DNA from: Kitasatospora purpeofusca
GTDB taxonomy: Bacteria; Actinomycetota; Actinomycetes; Streptomycetales; Streptomycetaceae
Assembly (NCBI RefSeq): GCF_000718025.1
Contig: NZ_JODS01000017.1
Coordinates: forward strand, 167,503-231,502
DNA length: 64,000 nt
Reading direction: 5' to 3'
Shown: positions 48,859-57,711 of the stretch, piece by piece
Layout of the letters: the number at the start of each line of letters is the position of its first letter
How positions within the stretch are numbered: position 1 is the stretch's first letter
Position numbers and translations under genes: made by a program
Notes under the pieces: model-generated
Told to the model about the DNA's origin: nothing
Database searches by the model: none
The model's input: the letters and a program-made list of their open reading frames with translations, nothing else

Positions 48859-51705
48859 ATGGCGGCAGCGGCTGCGGGCGGGGAGCCCGACGACGGACCG
48901 GCGGGGGACGTACGGTCCCGACTGGCCGCCCACCTCGCGGCACCGCCCGGCGCCCTGCGGCGACTGCACAGCGGCGACGGCTGGCTCTACCTCCAGGACC
49001 CGCGGATGCCCGAACTCGGCCACGGCTGGAAGCTCCACCTCTCGTCCCGGCCCGACCACCTGCCCGACCTGGTCGACCTCGTCCTCCCCGTCCTGCTCGG
49101 CCGCACCTGCGACGCCAAGTTCGCCGCCTCCACCGCCGTCCTGCACCAGCTCAACTCCGGGCTCCGCGGCCCCGCCGGCGTCGGCAAGGCCGTCACGGTC
49201 TACCCGGCGCCCGAGGAGGCCGCGCCGCTGGCCGCGGAACTGGCCGGGGTGCTGGCGGGCCGCACCGGTCCGCGCGTGGTCAGCGACCGACGGCTGCGGT
49301 TGGACGCCCCGGTCTACTACCGCTACGGCCCGTTCCGGGTCTCCGGCGAGGACCCCGACCTCGTCATGACCGGCCCCGACGGCCGGACCTTCCCGGGGCT
49401 GGCGAAGTCCTCCTACCGCCAACCGCCCTGGGCGGCGGACCCGTTCACGGCGTCCGGCCCGACCACCGACCAGGCCGCCGACCCGGCCCGGCCCCCGTCG
49501 CCGTCACCGTCACCGTCGCAGTCCCCGTCTCCGTCTCCGTCTCCGACCACCCGGATCGGCGACGGCCGCTACCGGATCACCGCCGGGATCACCCGCTCCC
49601 CGAACGGGCACGTCTACCGCGCGGTGGAGGTCGCCGGCGGGCGGGAGGTGGTGGTCAAGCAGGCCCGCGCCTTCGTCGCCGAGGACCGGACCGGCACCGA
49701 CGCCCGCGGCCGGCTCCGGCACGAACGGCGGGTACTGGCCGCGCTGGCCGGCGTGCCCGGAGTGCCCGACCTCGTCGACTACTTCCGGCACGGCGAGGAC
49801 GAGTACCTGGTGAGCACCGCCCGCGGACCGCGCGACCTCCGCCGCGCCGTGCTCGAAGCCGGCCCGTACGACGTCCTCGGCGACCGGGCGCCCGCCACCG
49901 CGCCTGCCACCGCGCACGGAGCCGCCACGGCGCCGGGCCGCGACTGGTGGGCCCTGGCCCGGGACCTGCTCGCGATCCTGGACGCCGTGCACGCGCGCGG
50001 CGTGGTCGTCCACGACCTCAAGCCCGCCAACGTGGTGCTGAACGCCGCGGGCGGCTGCTCGCTCGTCGACTTCGGTGTCAGTTCGCTGACCGGCGAGCGG
50101 CCGGAGGGCACCACCCTCGGCTACGGCCTGCCCGCCACCGCCGGGCCGGACCCCGCCGGACCCCGACCCACCGCCGATTACTACGGGTTGGGCGCCACCC
50201 TGCACTGGGCCGCCACCGGCCTGGACCCCGTGGTGATCGACCCGGACCCGGCCGTCAACCGCGAGCGCACCCTCGCCTGCCTCGCCGGCGCACTGCCCAC
50301 GCGGGCCACTCCCCCCACCCGGCCCGGCCTGCCCGGCAGGTCCGCGGACGCGGCGGTCGCCCTGGTCGCCGGGTTGCTGAGCCTGGACGCCGAGGAGCGG
50401 TCGGCGGCGGCCGCCGACCTGCGGCGGGTCCCGGCCGAGCCCGACGCCCGACCGGCCGCGCCCGGGCCCCGGCCCGCGACACCGGCGCAACCGCCCCGGA
50501 CCACCCACCGGCCGCCGGTGGTGACGGCGGACCTGCTCGACCGGGCCGTCCGGCACACCCTCGACCGCAGCGTCCGGATGGCCCACGACCTAGTCGACGG
50601 CCGACCCTCCACCTCCCCCGGCACGGGCCGCCCGTCCCGCCCGCGCACCCTGCTCTCCCGCTACGACGGCGCCGCCGGCCTCGGCCTCGAACTGCTCCAG
50701 CACCCGGACCGGCCGGAGGTCCGCGAAGCGGCCGCCGCACTCGCCCGGTGGACCGCCGCCCACCCCGCCCTCGGCCGGCTCGGCCCGGGCCTGTACGACG
50801 GCCGCGCCGGGGTCGACCTCTTCCTCGCCCAGGCGGCCCACCTGCTCGGCACCGAACCCGTGGGCCCCGAACCCGTCGGCACCGGGGCCGCACCGCTCTC
50901 CCCGGACCTCCCCACCGAACTCCCGGCCGACCTCCCCGCCGACCAGGTGTCCGGCGCCGCCGGCCTCGGCACCGCCCGGCTGCTGCTGGCCCGGCTGGCC
51001 CGCGCCGACGGCCGCCCCGAGGAGGCCGAACGGCACACGGCCGTCGCGGCCGCCTGCGCCCGCCGGCTCACCGACGGCCGCCCCACCGATCCCCGGGAGG
51101 CCCCGAATCCCGGCACCGCCGCGCTCGTCGAGGGCTTCGCCCACGGCCGGGCCGGCCTCGCGCACTTCCTCCTCGCCCTGCCCGGCGCCGACGGTGCGGC
51201 GGCGGAGGCCGCCAGGCGCCTGGTCGACGGCCTGGCCGAGGACGTCCCCCGGCTCGCGACCGCGGCTCGCACCCCCGGTGCGACCCGCCGCTACGGCTCC
51301 TGGTGCCGCGGTCTGGCCGGCCTCGGAGCGGTCCTGCTCCAGGCCGGACGGCTGTACGGCGAGCCGGCCCTCGTCACCCGCGCCGCCGAGGCCGCGGCCG
51401 CCGCCCTCGTACCGGCCCCGCGCACGGGCCCCGTCGGCCAGTGCTGCGGCCTCGCCGGCATCGGCGAACTGCTGGTCGACCTGGCCGTGGCCACCGGCGA
51501 CGCACGCCACTGGCGCTCCGCCGAGGAGGTCGCGGGCCTGATCCTGGCCCGCGCCGGCGGCCCGTACGGCCGCCCGCTGCTGCCCGGCGCCGACCCATCG
51601 ACGGAGTCCGCCTCCTGGGCCGCCGGAACCCCCGGGGTGCTCGGCTTCCTGCGTCGGCTCAACCGACGGGGCGGGCCGCGCCCCGGCACCCTGTTCCCGG
51701 CCTGA
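48859..51705 (+). CDS. Class IV lanthipeptide synthetase (LanL-type) with Cys-Cys-Cys zinc site
   Basis: This 948-aa modification enzyme dehydrates Ser/Thr by phosphorylation and elimination and then forms thioethers. The N-terminal lyase spans about 1-190, then comes a Ser-Pro repeat linker at about 215-233. The kinase follows at about 236-540 (VVHDLKPANVVL with His385/Asp386, LVDFGVSS with Asp404). A LanC-like cyclase at about 560-948 has candidate zinc ligands Cys816 (SWCRGLAGL) and Cys862-Cys863 (GQCCGLAGIGELL). Class III enzymes lack zinc ligands, so class IV fits. The usual second pair is Cys-His; Cys-Cys recalls the ProcM-type class II enzymes. GGAAGGGAG precedes the ATG. Confidence 0.88.
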   Translation: MAAAAAGGEPDDGPAGDVRSRLAAHLAAPPGALRRLHSGDGWLYLQDPRMPELGHGWKLHLSSRPDHLPDLVDLVLPVLLGRTCDAKFAASTAVLHQLNSGLRGPAGVGKAVTVYPAPEEAAPLAAELAGVLAGRTGPRVVSDRRLRLDAPVYYRYGPFRVSGEDPDLVMTGPDGRTFPGLAKSSYRQPPWAADPFTASGPTTDQAADPARPPSPSPSPSQSPSPSPSPTTRIGDGRYRITAGITRSPNGHVYRAVEVAGGREVVVKQARAFVAEDRTGTDARGRLRHERRVLAALAGVPGVPDLVDYFRHGEDEYLVSTARGPRDLRRAVLEAGPYDVLGDRAPATAPATAHGAATAPGRDWWALARDLLAILDAVHARGVVVHDLKPANVVLNAAGGCSLVDFGVSSLTGERPEGTTLGYGLPATAGPDPAGPRPTADYYGLGATLHWAATGLDPVVIDPDPAVNRERTLACLAGALPTRATPPTRPGLPGRSADAAVALVAGLLSLDAEERSAAAADLRRVPAEPDARPAAPGPRPATPAQPPRTTHRPPVVTADLLDRAVRHTLDRSVRMAHDLVDGRPSTSPGTGRPSRPRTLLSRYDGAAGLGLELLQHPDRPEVREAAAALARWTAAHPALGRLGPGLYDGRAGVDLFLAQAAHLLGTEPVGPEPVGTGAAPLSPDLPTELPADLPADQVSGAAGLGTARLLLARLARADGRPEEAERHTAVAAACARRLTDGRPTDPREAPNPGTAALVEGFAHGRAGLAHFLLALPGADGAAAEAARRLVDGLAEDVPRLATAARTPGATRRYGSWCRGLAGLGAVLLQAGRLYGEPALVTRAAEAAAAALVPAPRTGPVGQCCGLAGIGELLVDLAVATGDARHWRSAEEVAGLILARAGGPYGRPLLPGADPSTESASWAAGTPGVLGFLRRLNRRGGPRPGTLFPA

Positions 51706-51767
51706 CGGCCCCCGCCCGACGCAGGCCCCCCGCCTCCCCCGCCCGACGGCCGGGGCAGACTCTCCCC

Positions 51768-52679
51768 ATGACCCAGCTGCTCTCCCGTGCCGACGTCGAG
51801 GCCGCCCTCGACCTCCCCGCCGCGCTCGCCGCCCTGGAGGCGGGCTTCCGCACCGCCGACCGGCTGCCGCCCGCCCACCGCGTGGGCAGCGCGCTCCCCG
51901 GCCCCGGCACGGCGATGTGCCTGCTCCCCGGGCTGCTCCCCGACGTGCCCGCCTACACCGTGAAGGTCAACGCCAAGTTCCCCGGCGCGACGCCCGCGCT
52001 CCGCGGGATCGTCTGCCTGCACTCACTGGCCGACGGCGAACTGCTGGCGCTGCTGGACTCCGCCTCCGTCACCGCCTGGCGCACCGGCCTGGCCGCCGCG
52101 CTGGCCACCCACGTGCTCGCACCGGAGCACGCGCGGACGGTCGCCGTGATCGGCGCCGGCGCCCAGAGCCGGACCGCGCTCCGGGCCCTGCGCACCCTGC
52201 GGCCGGTCGACGAGGTGTACGCCTACGACCTCGACCCGGACCGCGCCGCGGCGCTCGGCCGGGCCGTGCCCACCGCGCGGGCGGCCGTCGAGGCTGCGGA
52301 CATCGTCATCACCGCCACCTGGTCGCGCGAACCGCTGCTGGACGCCGACGTGCTGAGGCCGGGTCTGCACCTGACCGCCCTCGGCTTCGACGAGCGCGGC
52401 AAGACCGAGCTCTCCCCCGCCCTGCTGCGCGCGAGCCGGCTCGTGGTGGACGACCGCGCGCTCGCCACCGCCTCCGGGGTCCTGCACGGCTCCGGCCCGG
52501 ACCCGGACCTCGCCGACGAGTTCGCCGACGTCCTGCGCGGCACCGTCCCGGCCCGGCCGGACGACCGGCCCACCGTGTTCGCGCCGATCGGCCTCCCCTG
52601 GCAGGACCTCGCCCTCGCCTGGCCGGTCCACCTCGCCGCCCGCGCCACCGGCACCGCGCCCGCCTTCGACTTCCACTGA
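51768..52679 (+). CDS. Ornithine cyclodeaminase / mu-crystallin family protein
   Basis: This 303-aa NAD(P)-binding enzyme has Rossmann motif VAVIGAGAQSRTALRAL and the family elements YTVKVNAKFPGATPALRGI, SVTAWRTGLAAALATHVLA and LTALGFDERGKTEL. It lies 62 bp after the synthetase on the same strand. It may be co-transcribed, but no link between this family and lanthipeptide tailoring can be shown from sequence alone. Members deaminate ornithine, reduce imines or dehydrogenate alanine. Confidence 0.9.
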   Translation: MTQLLSRADVEAALDLPAALAALEAGFRTADRLPPAHRVGSALPGPGTAMCLLPGLLPDVPAYTVKVNAKFPGATPALRGIVCLHSLADGELLALLDSASVTAWRTGLAAALATHVLAPEHARTVAVIGAGAQSRTALRALRTLRPVDEVYAYDLDPDRAAALGRAVPTARAAVEAADIVITATWSREPLLDADVLRPGLHLTALGFDERGKTELSPALLRASRLVVDDRALATASGVLHGSGPDPDLADEFADVLRGTVPARPDDRPTVFAPIGLPWQDLALAWPVHLAARATGTAPAFDFH

Positions 52680-52757
52680 CCCGCCGGGCCTGCTCCCGGC
52701 CCGGCCCCGAGGGAAAACCGCTGGCGGCGCGCCTGACGACCCGGTAGGAAGACCCCC

Positions 52758-53417
52758 ATGAGTCCTTCCGCCCCCGCCCCCGCACCCACCCCCGCCGACG
52801 CGGACAGCGTCGAGCCGCGCACCTTCCGCCGCACCACGCTCGACCTGGGCGACGCGGTGCTCCGACCCTGGGGGCGGGCCGACGCCGAGCCGGGCGCACT
52901 GCTGGACAGCCTGGTCGCCGCCGCGGCCGATCCGCTGATCGCCCTCTGGAACCCGCTCCCGACCCGCGACCCCGCCGCCGCCCTGACCTGGCTGGCGGCC
53001 CGCGAGGACAGCTGGGACAAGGGCACGGCCGCGCCGTTCGCCGTGCTGGACGCCACCGACGGCGCCCTGCTGGGCTGCGTCAACCTGCGCTGGACCGACC
53101 GCGCGGACGGCCTGGCGATGATCGGCTACTGGGCACCGCCTTCCGGGCGCGGCCGGGGCTTGATCGGCCGCGCCACCAGGGCCGTCACCAGCTGGGGCTT
53201 CCGGACGGCCGACGCCCGCCGGATCGAGGTCGCCCACGCGGTCGGCAACGAGGCGTCCTGCCGGCTGGCCCTGAACTGCGGCTACCTCCCCGAGGGCACC
53301 CTGCGGGCCTCGTACCGCTTCGGCGACGGGACGTACCACGACGAGCACCTGCACGCCCGCCTGGCCACCGACCCCGAGCCCGCGCCGGTACCCGCGCCTC
53401 TGGCCGCGCCCCGGTAG
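52758..53417 (+). CDS. GNAT-family N-acetyltransferase (RimJ/RimL-like)
   Basis: This 219-aa enzyme has a Pro/Ala-rich N-terminal tail, then RRTTLDLGDAVLRPWGRADA. The acetyl-CoA loop is GRGRGLIGRATRAVTSWGF, followed by VGNEASCRLALNCGYLPEGT. GGTAGGAAG precedes the ATG. It is the third gene co-directional with the lanthipeptide synthetase, but 78 bp separate it from the cyclodeaminase gene. Acetylation of the peptide is possible but not supported by direct evidence. Confidence 0.9.
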   Translation: MSPSAPAPAPTPADADSVEPRTFRRTTLDLGDAVLRPWGRADAEPGALLDSLVAAAADPLIALWNPLPTRDPAAALTWLAAREDSWDKGTAAPFAVLDATDGALLGCVNLRWTDRADGLAMIGYWAPPSGRGRGLIGRATRAVTSWGFRTADARRIEVAHAVGNEASCRLALNCGYLPEGTLRASYRFGDGTYHDEHLHARLATDPEPAPVPAPLAAPR

Positions 53418-53498
53418 TGCCCCGGTAGCGCGCGGCAGCACGCCCGGAGCTCCACCGGACCACCCGCCCGGCGGAGCTCACGGACCGTCGACGACGGA

Positions 53499-54731
53499 TC
53501 AGCCGACGTTGAGCGGGTGGTCCGGGGCGAGCAGGGCGGCGATCCGGCCGGCCACCTCCTGCGCGGTGTTGCGGTCCGGGGCCGCGCAGTTCCGCGTCGT
53601 GCTGACGGCGATCGCCAGGTGCTCGTCCGGCAGGTAGGCCTCGATCGCCGCGTAGCCGAAGAAGGAGGGGTTGGACAGGATCCAGCCCCGGTCGACGATG
53701 ACCCCGAGGCCGAAGTGCTGGGCCTCGGTCTGCGGCAGGCAGACGTCCTGCGGGCAGCCGTGCACCGGACCGGGCAGGCCGACGGTGCCGGGGTTCAGTT
53801 GGGTCCGGAAGGACTCCGGGGAGAGCAGCGCGCCGGTGCCGACGGCCTCCACCGAGCGGGTCAGGTCACAGATGTCGCTGATCAGCACCGCGCCCGGGGC
53901 GGTGGTCCAGGACGGGTTCCAGAACGTCGACTCCTCGTACGTGCCGCGCGAGGCGGTGAAGGCGTGCTGCACCGGGGTGGGGATGTCGGGAGTGAAGCTG
54001 TTGACGGTCTGGCGCAGGCCGAGCGGCCCGAAGATCCGCTGCTCCAGCAGGTGGTCCAGCCGGGTGCCGGTGATCCGCTCCAGCGCCTCGCCGAGCAGGA
54101 CGAAGTTCGCGTGCGAGTAGCTCCAATTGGTCCCGGGGTCGTACCAGAAGTTCTTCCCGGTGGAGATCGCGACCAGTTCCTCCGGCGTCCAGTGCCGGAA
54201 CGGGTCGGCGGCGAGCGCGTCCAGGAAGCCCTGGTCGGTGACGTAGTCGGCGAGCCCGGAGGTGGTGTCGCCGAGCATCCGCAGGGTGATCCGGTCCGCC
54301 TGCGGCAGGTCGGGCAGCCAGGGGGCGACCGGGTCGTCCAGGCCGATCACGCCCTCCTCGGCGAGCTGAAGCAGGACGATGCCGAGGAACGGGAAGGCGA
54401 CCGAACCGGCCCGGAAGTGCATGGCGGGTTCGGCCGGAACGCCCGTCATCGACTCGCCGAGGGCGCCGGTGACGAGTTCGTGGCCGTCGACGGTGACCCG
54501 CAGGATCACCGACTTCAGGTCGAGCTCCTGCTGGACCTGCCGGGCGATGTCGAGTACCTCGCGGGCCCGGGGGTCGGCGTCGGGGTCCGAGCGGACGCAG
54601 GAGTGCGCGGGCGAGGGGTTCTTGGCGAGGGCGCGGGCGGCGGCCGGCGGTCCGGCCGGGAGCGCGACGGAGGTCAGGGTCGCGACCGTGAGGACGGCGG
54701 CGGCGAGCGCCCTGGTGCGGGAGAAGGTCAT
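53499..54731 (-). CDS. Secreted class C beta-lactamase-like protein with altered active site
   Basis: This 410-aa exported protein has a signal peptide (RTRALAAAVLTVATLTSVAL) and the serine-hydrolase fold (beta-lactamase/D,D-peptidase). Fold elements include GIVLLQLAEEGVIGLDDPVA, LGDTTSGLADYV, ANFVLLGEALERITG and RIFGPLGLRQT. The SxxK motif reads Ser110-V-A-Phe113 and the YxN motif Tyr205-S-His207, so the general-base Lys and the Asn are replaced. It may be inactive or use other chemistry. The start at 54731 gives the signal peptide. Confidence 0.85.
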   Translation of the reverse strand: MTFSRTRALAAAVLTVATLTSVALPAGPPAAARALAKNPSPAHSCVRSDPDADPRAREVLDIARQVQQELDLKSVILRVTVDGHELVTGALGESMTGVPAEPAMHFRAGSVAFPFLGIVLLQLAEEGVIGLDDPVAPWLPDLPQADRITLRMLGDTTSGLADYVTDQGFLDALAADPFRHWTPEELVAISTGKNFWYDPGTNWSYSHANFVLLGEALERITGTRLDHLLEQRIFGPLGLRQTVNSFTPDIPTPVQHAFTASRGTYEESTFWNPSWTTAPGAVLISDICDLTRSVEAVGTGALLSPESFRTQLNPGTVGLPGPVHGCPQDVCLPQTEAQHFGLGVIVDRGWILSNPSFFGYAAIEAYLPDEHLAIAVSTTRNCAAPDRNTAQEVAGRIAALLAPDHPLNVG

Positions 54732-54883
54732 GACCGCACTATGGGCGGACGCTCCGGGCACGATCCGGCGCAACACTCCGCAGCGTCCTCCGGTGGAAGC
54801 AGCGCGAGGCCCGGCGGACCGCCCCGCCGGACGCGCGCGAACGCCCCGGGGCCGCGGCCCCGGGGCGTTCGAGGAGCGTGGGA

Positions 54884-55090
54884 TCAGCCGTTGGAACGGT
54901 CGAAGTACTGCACCCAGCTGCCGCGCGGGCCGACGAGGCCGACCGCACCGTTGCCGGCCTGCAGGCCCGACGAGGCGGACGGCTGCGAGCCGCCACCGTG
55001 AGCCACCGCAGCGGTCGGCGCGATCACGGCAGCCGCGGCGGCGACGGTGGCGATCACGGCGAACTGGCGGAGCTTTCCACGAACCGACAT
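54884..55090 (-). CDS. Small secreted peptide, hypothetical
   Basis: This 68-aa frame has AAGGAGAA before the ATG and a clear signal peptide (VRGKLRQFAVIATVAAAAAV, cleavage near AVAHG). The mature part of about 38 residues is Gly/Ser-rich and ends GPRGSWVQYFDRSNG. It has no Cys. It may be a signalling, surface or antimicrobial peptide; no family is recognised. Confidence 0.7.
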   Translation of the reverse strand: MSVRGKLRQFAVIATVAAAAAVIAPTAAVAHGGGSQPSASSGLQAGNGAVGLVGPRGSWVQYFDRSNG

Positions 55091-55395
55091 CTCAGGTTCT
55101 CCTTGATGGATGGTCAATAGCCTTGGCCGACCGCCTCCGAGGACGGCCGGACGCGACACACGTTTGCACACGAACGTGGAAAACCGGATGCTCCCGCAAC
55201 CCGTACAGGCCGAACGGGTGAGAACTTACGCCCCCGGGGTGACCTCGACAGGTCCGTCCGGCCGTACGTCGCCGCACGCCCCCGGGCCCCGCGTTCGCGG
55301 CACCGATCAGCCCTCCAACAGCCCTCCATCAGCGGGAGTCGGCGGCCTCTTGGCGTGCGGCGACGGCGGCGATCAGCGATGACACGCCCCGCACC
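55091..55395. other. 305-bp intergenic region
   Basis: It is the leader of the small secreted peptide gene plus the 3' flank of the MarR gene. CACACG occurs twice 10 bp apart near 55157-55172 with AACGTG next to it. No supported gene is present. Confidence 0.4.
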
Positions 55396-55920
55396 CTAGG
55401 GCTTGTCCCCCGGCCGCTGTGCGGCGGGTGCGTCGCCGGCGGCGAGGTGGGCGTCCATGGCGGCGTTCAGCTCGGCCATGAACTGCTCGAACTGTTCCAG
55501 GAGTTGCGGCGGGTAGGGCGACATCGCGGCGTCGAGGCGGCCGGCCAGCGGGCCGAAGAACTCGTCCGCCCGCTCCTGGATGTGCGGGCCGCCGCGCAGG
55601 GTGACGACGCGCCGGTCGGAGTGCTCGCGGGTGCGGGTGATGTGCCCGGCCGCTTCGAGGCGGTTCAGCAGCGCGGTCGTGGCACCCGTGGACAGCGGGA
55701 TGCGCTCGCTCAGCCGGGCCGGCGACAGCGGGGTCCCGCGCTCCTCGGCGGCGGCGATCTCCAGCACCGCGGTCGCGTCGGTGGAGTGCAGGCCCAGCCA
55801 GGCCGCGAAGCGCCGGCTGAGCTCGGCGTAGTGGCCGCCGTAGATCCGCAGCCCTTCCATCAGTCGCTCGCGCTGCGCCGCGACACCGTCGCCGATCGCT
55901 TCCTCCACCGGGCCAGCCAC
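55396..55920 (-). CDS. MarR-family transcriptional regulator
   Basis: This 174-aa winged-helix regulator contains LHSTDATAVLEIAAAEERGT, the recognition helix LSERIPLSTGATTALLNRLE and the wing GHITRTREHSDRRVVTLRGG. The GTG start at 55920 is set by AGGAG 8 bp upstream. It is divergent from an MFS exporter with a strong inverted repeat between them, the usual arrangement for a repressor and its efflux pump. Confidence 0.92.
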   Translation of the reverse strand: MAGPVEEAIGDGVAAQRERLMEGLRIYGGHYAELSRRFAAWLGLHSTDATAVLEIAAAEERGTPLSPARLSERIPLSTGATTALLNRLEAAGHITRTREHSDRRVVTLRGGPHIQERADEFFGPLAGRLDAAMSPYPPQLLEQFEQFMAELNAAMDAHLAAGDAPAAQRPGDKP

Positions 55921-56001
55921 CTCTTCTCTCCTGCGGAGTGTCCTCGCTCCTGCCGGGCGTCCAGGTGGGCGGCCCGCTTTGACAACCTACCGCCACCACT
56001 T

Positions 56002-56036
56002 TACCTTCATGGTGGAATTACTTCACCATGGAGGTA
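56002..56036. promoter_or_regulatory. MarR-type operator between regulator and exporter
   Basis: TACCTTCATGGTG (56002-56014) and CACCATGGAGGTA (56024-56036) form a 13-bp inverted repeat with one mismatch and a 9-bp spacer. It covers the ribosome site of the exporter gene, so repressor binding could block transcription there. Confidence 0.75.
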
Positions 56037-56042
56037 TCTGAC

Positions 56043-57536
56043 GTGCATGACCCGTCCCCCGCCCAGGACGAGGCGACCGGGCCCTACCGGTGGCGGTGGC
56101 TGATCCTGGCGGTGATGATCGTCGCGGAGATCATGGATCTCCTGGACGCCTCGATCGTCAACGTCGCCGGACCGGACCTGGAGAAGTCCCTCGGCGCCGG
56201 TTCCGTCGGACTGCAATGGGTGATCGGCGGCTACGCCCTCACCCTGGGCGCCGGCCTGGTCCTCGGCGGCCGGCTCGGCGACCGCTACGGCCGCCGCCGG
56301 ATGTTCCTGATCGGACTCGCGGCCTTCACCACGAGCTCGCTGCTGTGCGCGGCCGCGCCGAACATCGGGTCGCTGATCGCCTTCCGCCTGCTGCAGGGCA
56401 CCGCCGGAGCGATGCTGCTGCCCCAGGGCCTGGGCCTGCTGCGGGAGAACTTCTCCGGCCCCGAGCTCACCAAGGTGTTCGCGATCTTCGGTCCCGTCCT
56501 CGGCCTGGGCGGCATCATCGGCCCGGTCCTGGGCGGCTTCCTCATCGAGGGCGACTTCTTCGGCCTCGGCTGGCGGTCGGTCTTCCTGATCAACCTGCCG
56601 GTCGGAATCGCGGCCCTGGTCGTCGCCGCGAGGTTCGTCCCCAGGAAGGCGGGCGACCGCACGGTACGGGTCGACCTGACCGGCGCCGCCCTGGTCGCGA
56701 TCTCCTGCGCCCTGCTGGTGCTGCCGCTGAACCAGGGGCAGGAGAACGGCTGGCCGCTCTGGACCTGGCTGTCCATGGCCGCCTCGGCGATCGGCTTCGC
56801 CCTCTTCGCCCTCCAGCAGCGCCGCACCGCCGCCGCGGGCCGCGAACCGCTGGTCACCCCCGGCCTGCTGCGCAAGCCGGCCTTCACCGTCGGCCTCGGC
56901 GGCATCGCCCTGTTCTTCGGCGGACTCATCGGCACCCAGCTCGTACTGACCCTGTTCCTCCAGATCGGCCACCACTTCACCGCCGGCGAGGCGGGCCTCG
57001 GCAACCTGCCCCTCGCCGTGGGAACCGCGATCGGCGGCGCGGTCAGCGGCGCGTTCCTCGCGGACCGGATCGGCCGCAAGGTGCTGCAGATCGGACCGCT
57101 GGTCCAGCTGGCCGGCGCGGCCGTGCTGTGGTTCGAGCTCGACGGCCTCGACGCCGCCTCGTTCTCGATCTGGGCCATCGTCCCCGGCGTGGCGGTGGCG
57201 GGCATCGGCGCCGGCATGGTGATCGCCGCCCTGTTCAGCTTCGTCCTGGCCGCGGTCGACGACGAGGAGATCGGCTCCGCCTCCGGCGTCCTCTCCGCCG
57301 TCCAGGCCGTCGGCGGCTCCATCGGCGTCGCGGTCTTCGGTTCGGTCTTCTTCGCCCGGGCCGAGACCGGCGACTTCACCGGCGGATTCCACCGCGCACT
57401 GATCGTCCAGGCAGGCCTGCTGGCCGTCTTCCTCGCGATCACCTTCCTGCTGCCCAAGCAGGGCCGCCCCGAGGACGAGCAGCACGGCACCACCGAGCCC
57501 GCCACCGACCCGAAGCAGCACCTCGCCACAACCTGA
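56043..57536 (+). CDS. DHA2-type MFS multidrug exporter
   Basis: This 497-aa transporter has 14 predicted membrane helices. Signature elements are MDLLDASIVNVAGPDLEKSL (helix 1), GGRLGDRYGRRRMFLIGLAA (loop 2-3) and GLGGIIGPVLGGFLIEG (antiporter motif C). The GTG at 56043 is preferred because GGAGGT lies 8 bp upstream. The ATG at 56028 has no ribosome site and lies inside the operator. It is presumably derepressed when a ligand binds the divergent MarR protein. Confidence 0.9.
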   Translation: MHDPSPAQDEATGPYRWRWLILAVMIVAEIMDLLDASIVNVAGPDLEKSLGAGSVGLQWVIGGYALTLGAGLVLGGRLGDRYGRRRMFLIGLAAFTTSSLLCAAAPNIGSLIAFRLLQGTAGAMLLPQGLGLLRENFSGPELTKVFAIFGPVLGLGGIIGPVLGGFLIEGDFFGLGWRSVFLINLPVGIAALVVAARFVPRKAGDRTVRVDLTGAALVAISCALLVLPLNQGQENGWPLWTWLSMAASAIGFALFALQQRRTAAAGREPLVTPGLLRKPAFTVGLGGIALFFGGLIGTQLVLTLFLQIGHHFTAGEAGLGNLPLAVGTAIGGAVSGAFLADRIGRKVLQIGPLVQLAGAAVLWFELDGLDAASFSIWAIVPGVAVAGIGAGMVIAALFSFVLAAVDDEEIGSASGVLSAVQAVGGSIGVAVFGSVFFARAETGDFTGGFHRALIVQAGLLAVFLAITFLLPKQGRPEDEQHGTTEPATDPKQHLATT

Positions 57537-57711
57537 CCCGACCGCACACCACGGCAGGAGCCGGGCCCATGGCCGCTGTTGACCGGATCGGCACCCCTGC
57601 AACGGGACTTGCCGAGCATAGGATGCGACCCGGCCCGGGGGAGGCCGTGCCCGGCTGTGCGCGGAACGAGCCCTCGGCTCGCTCGTGTCCCGCACAGATC
57701 CGAGGAGTGCC

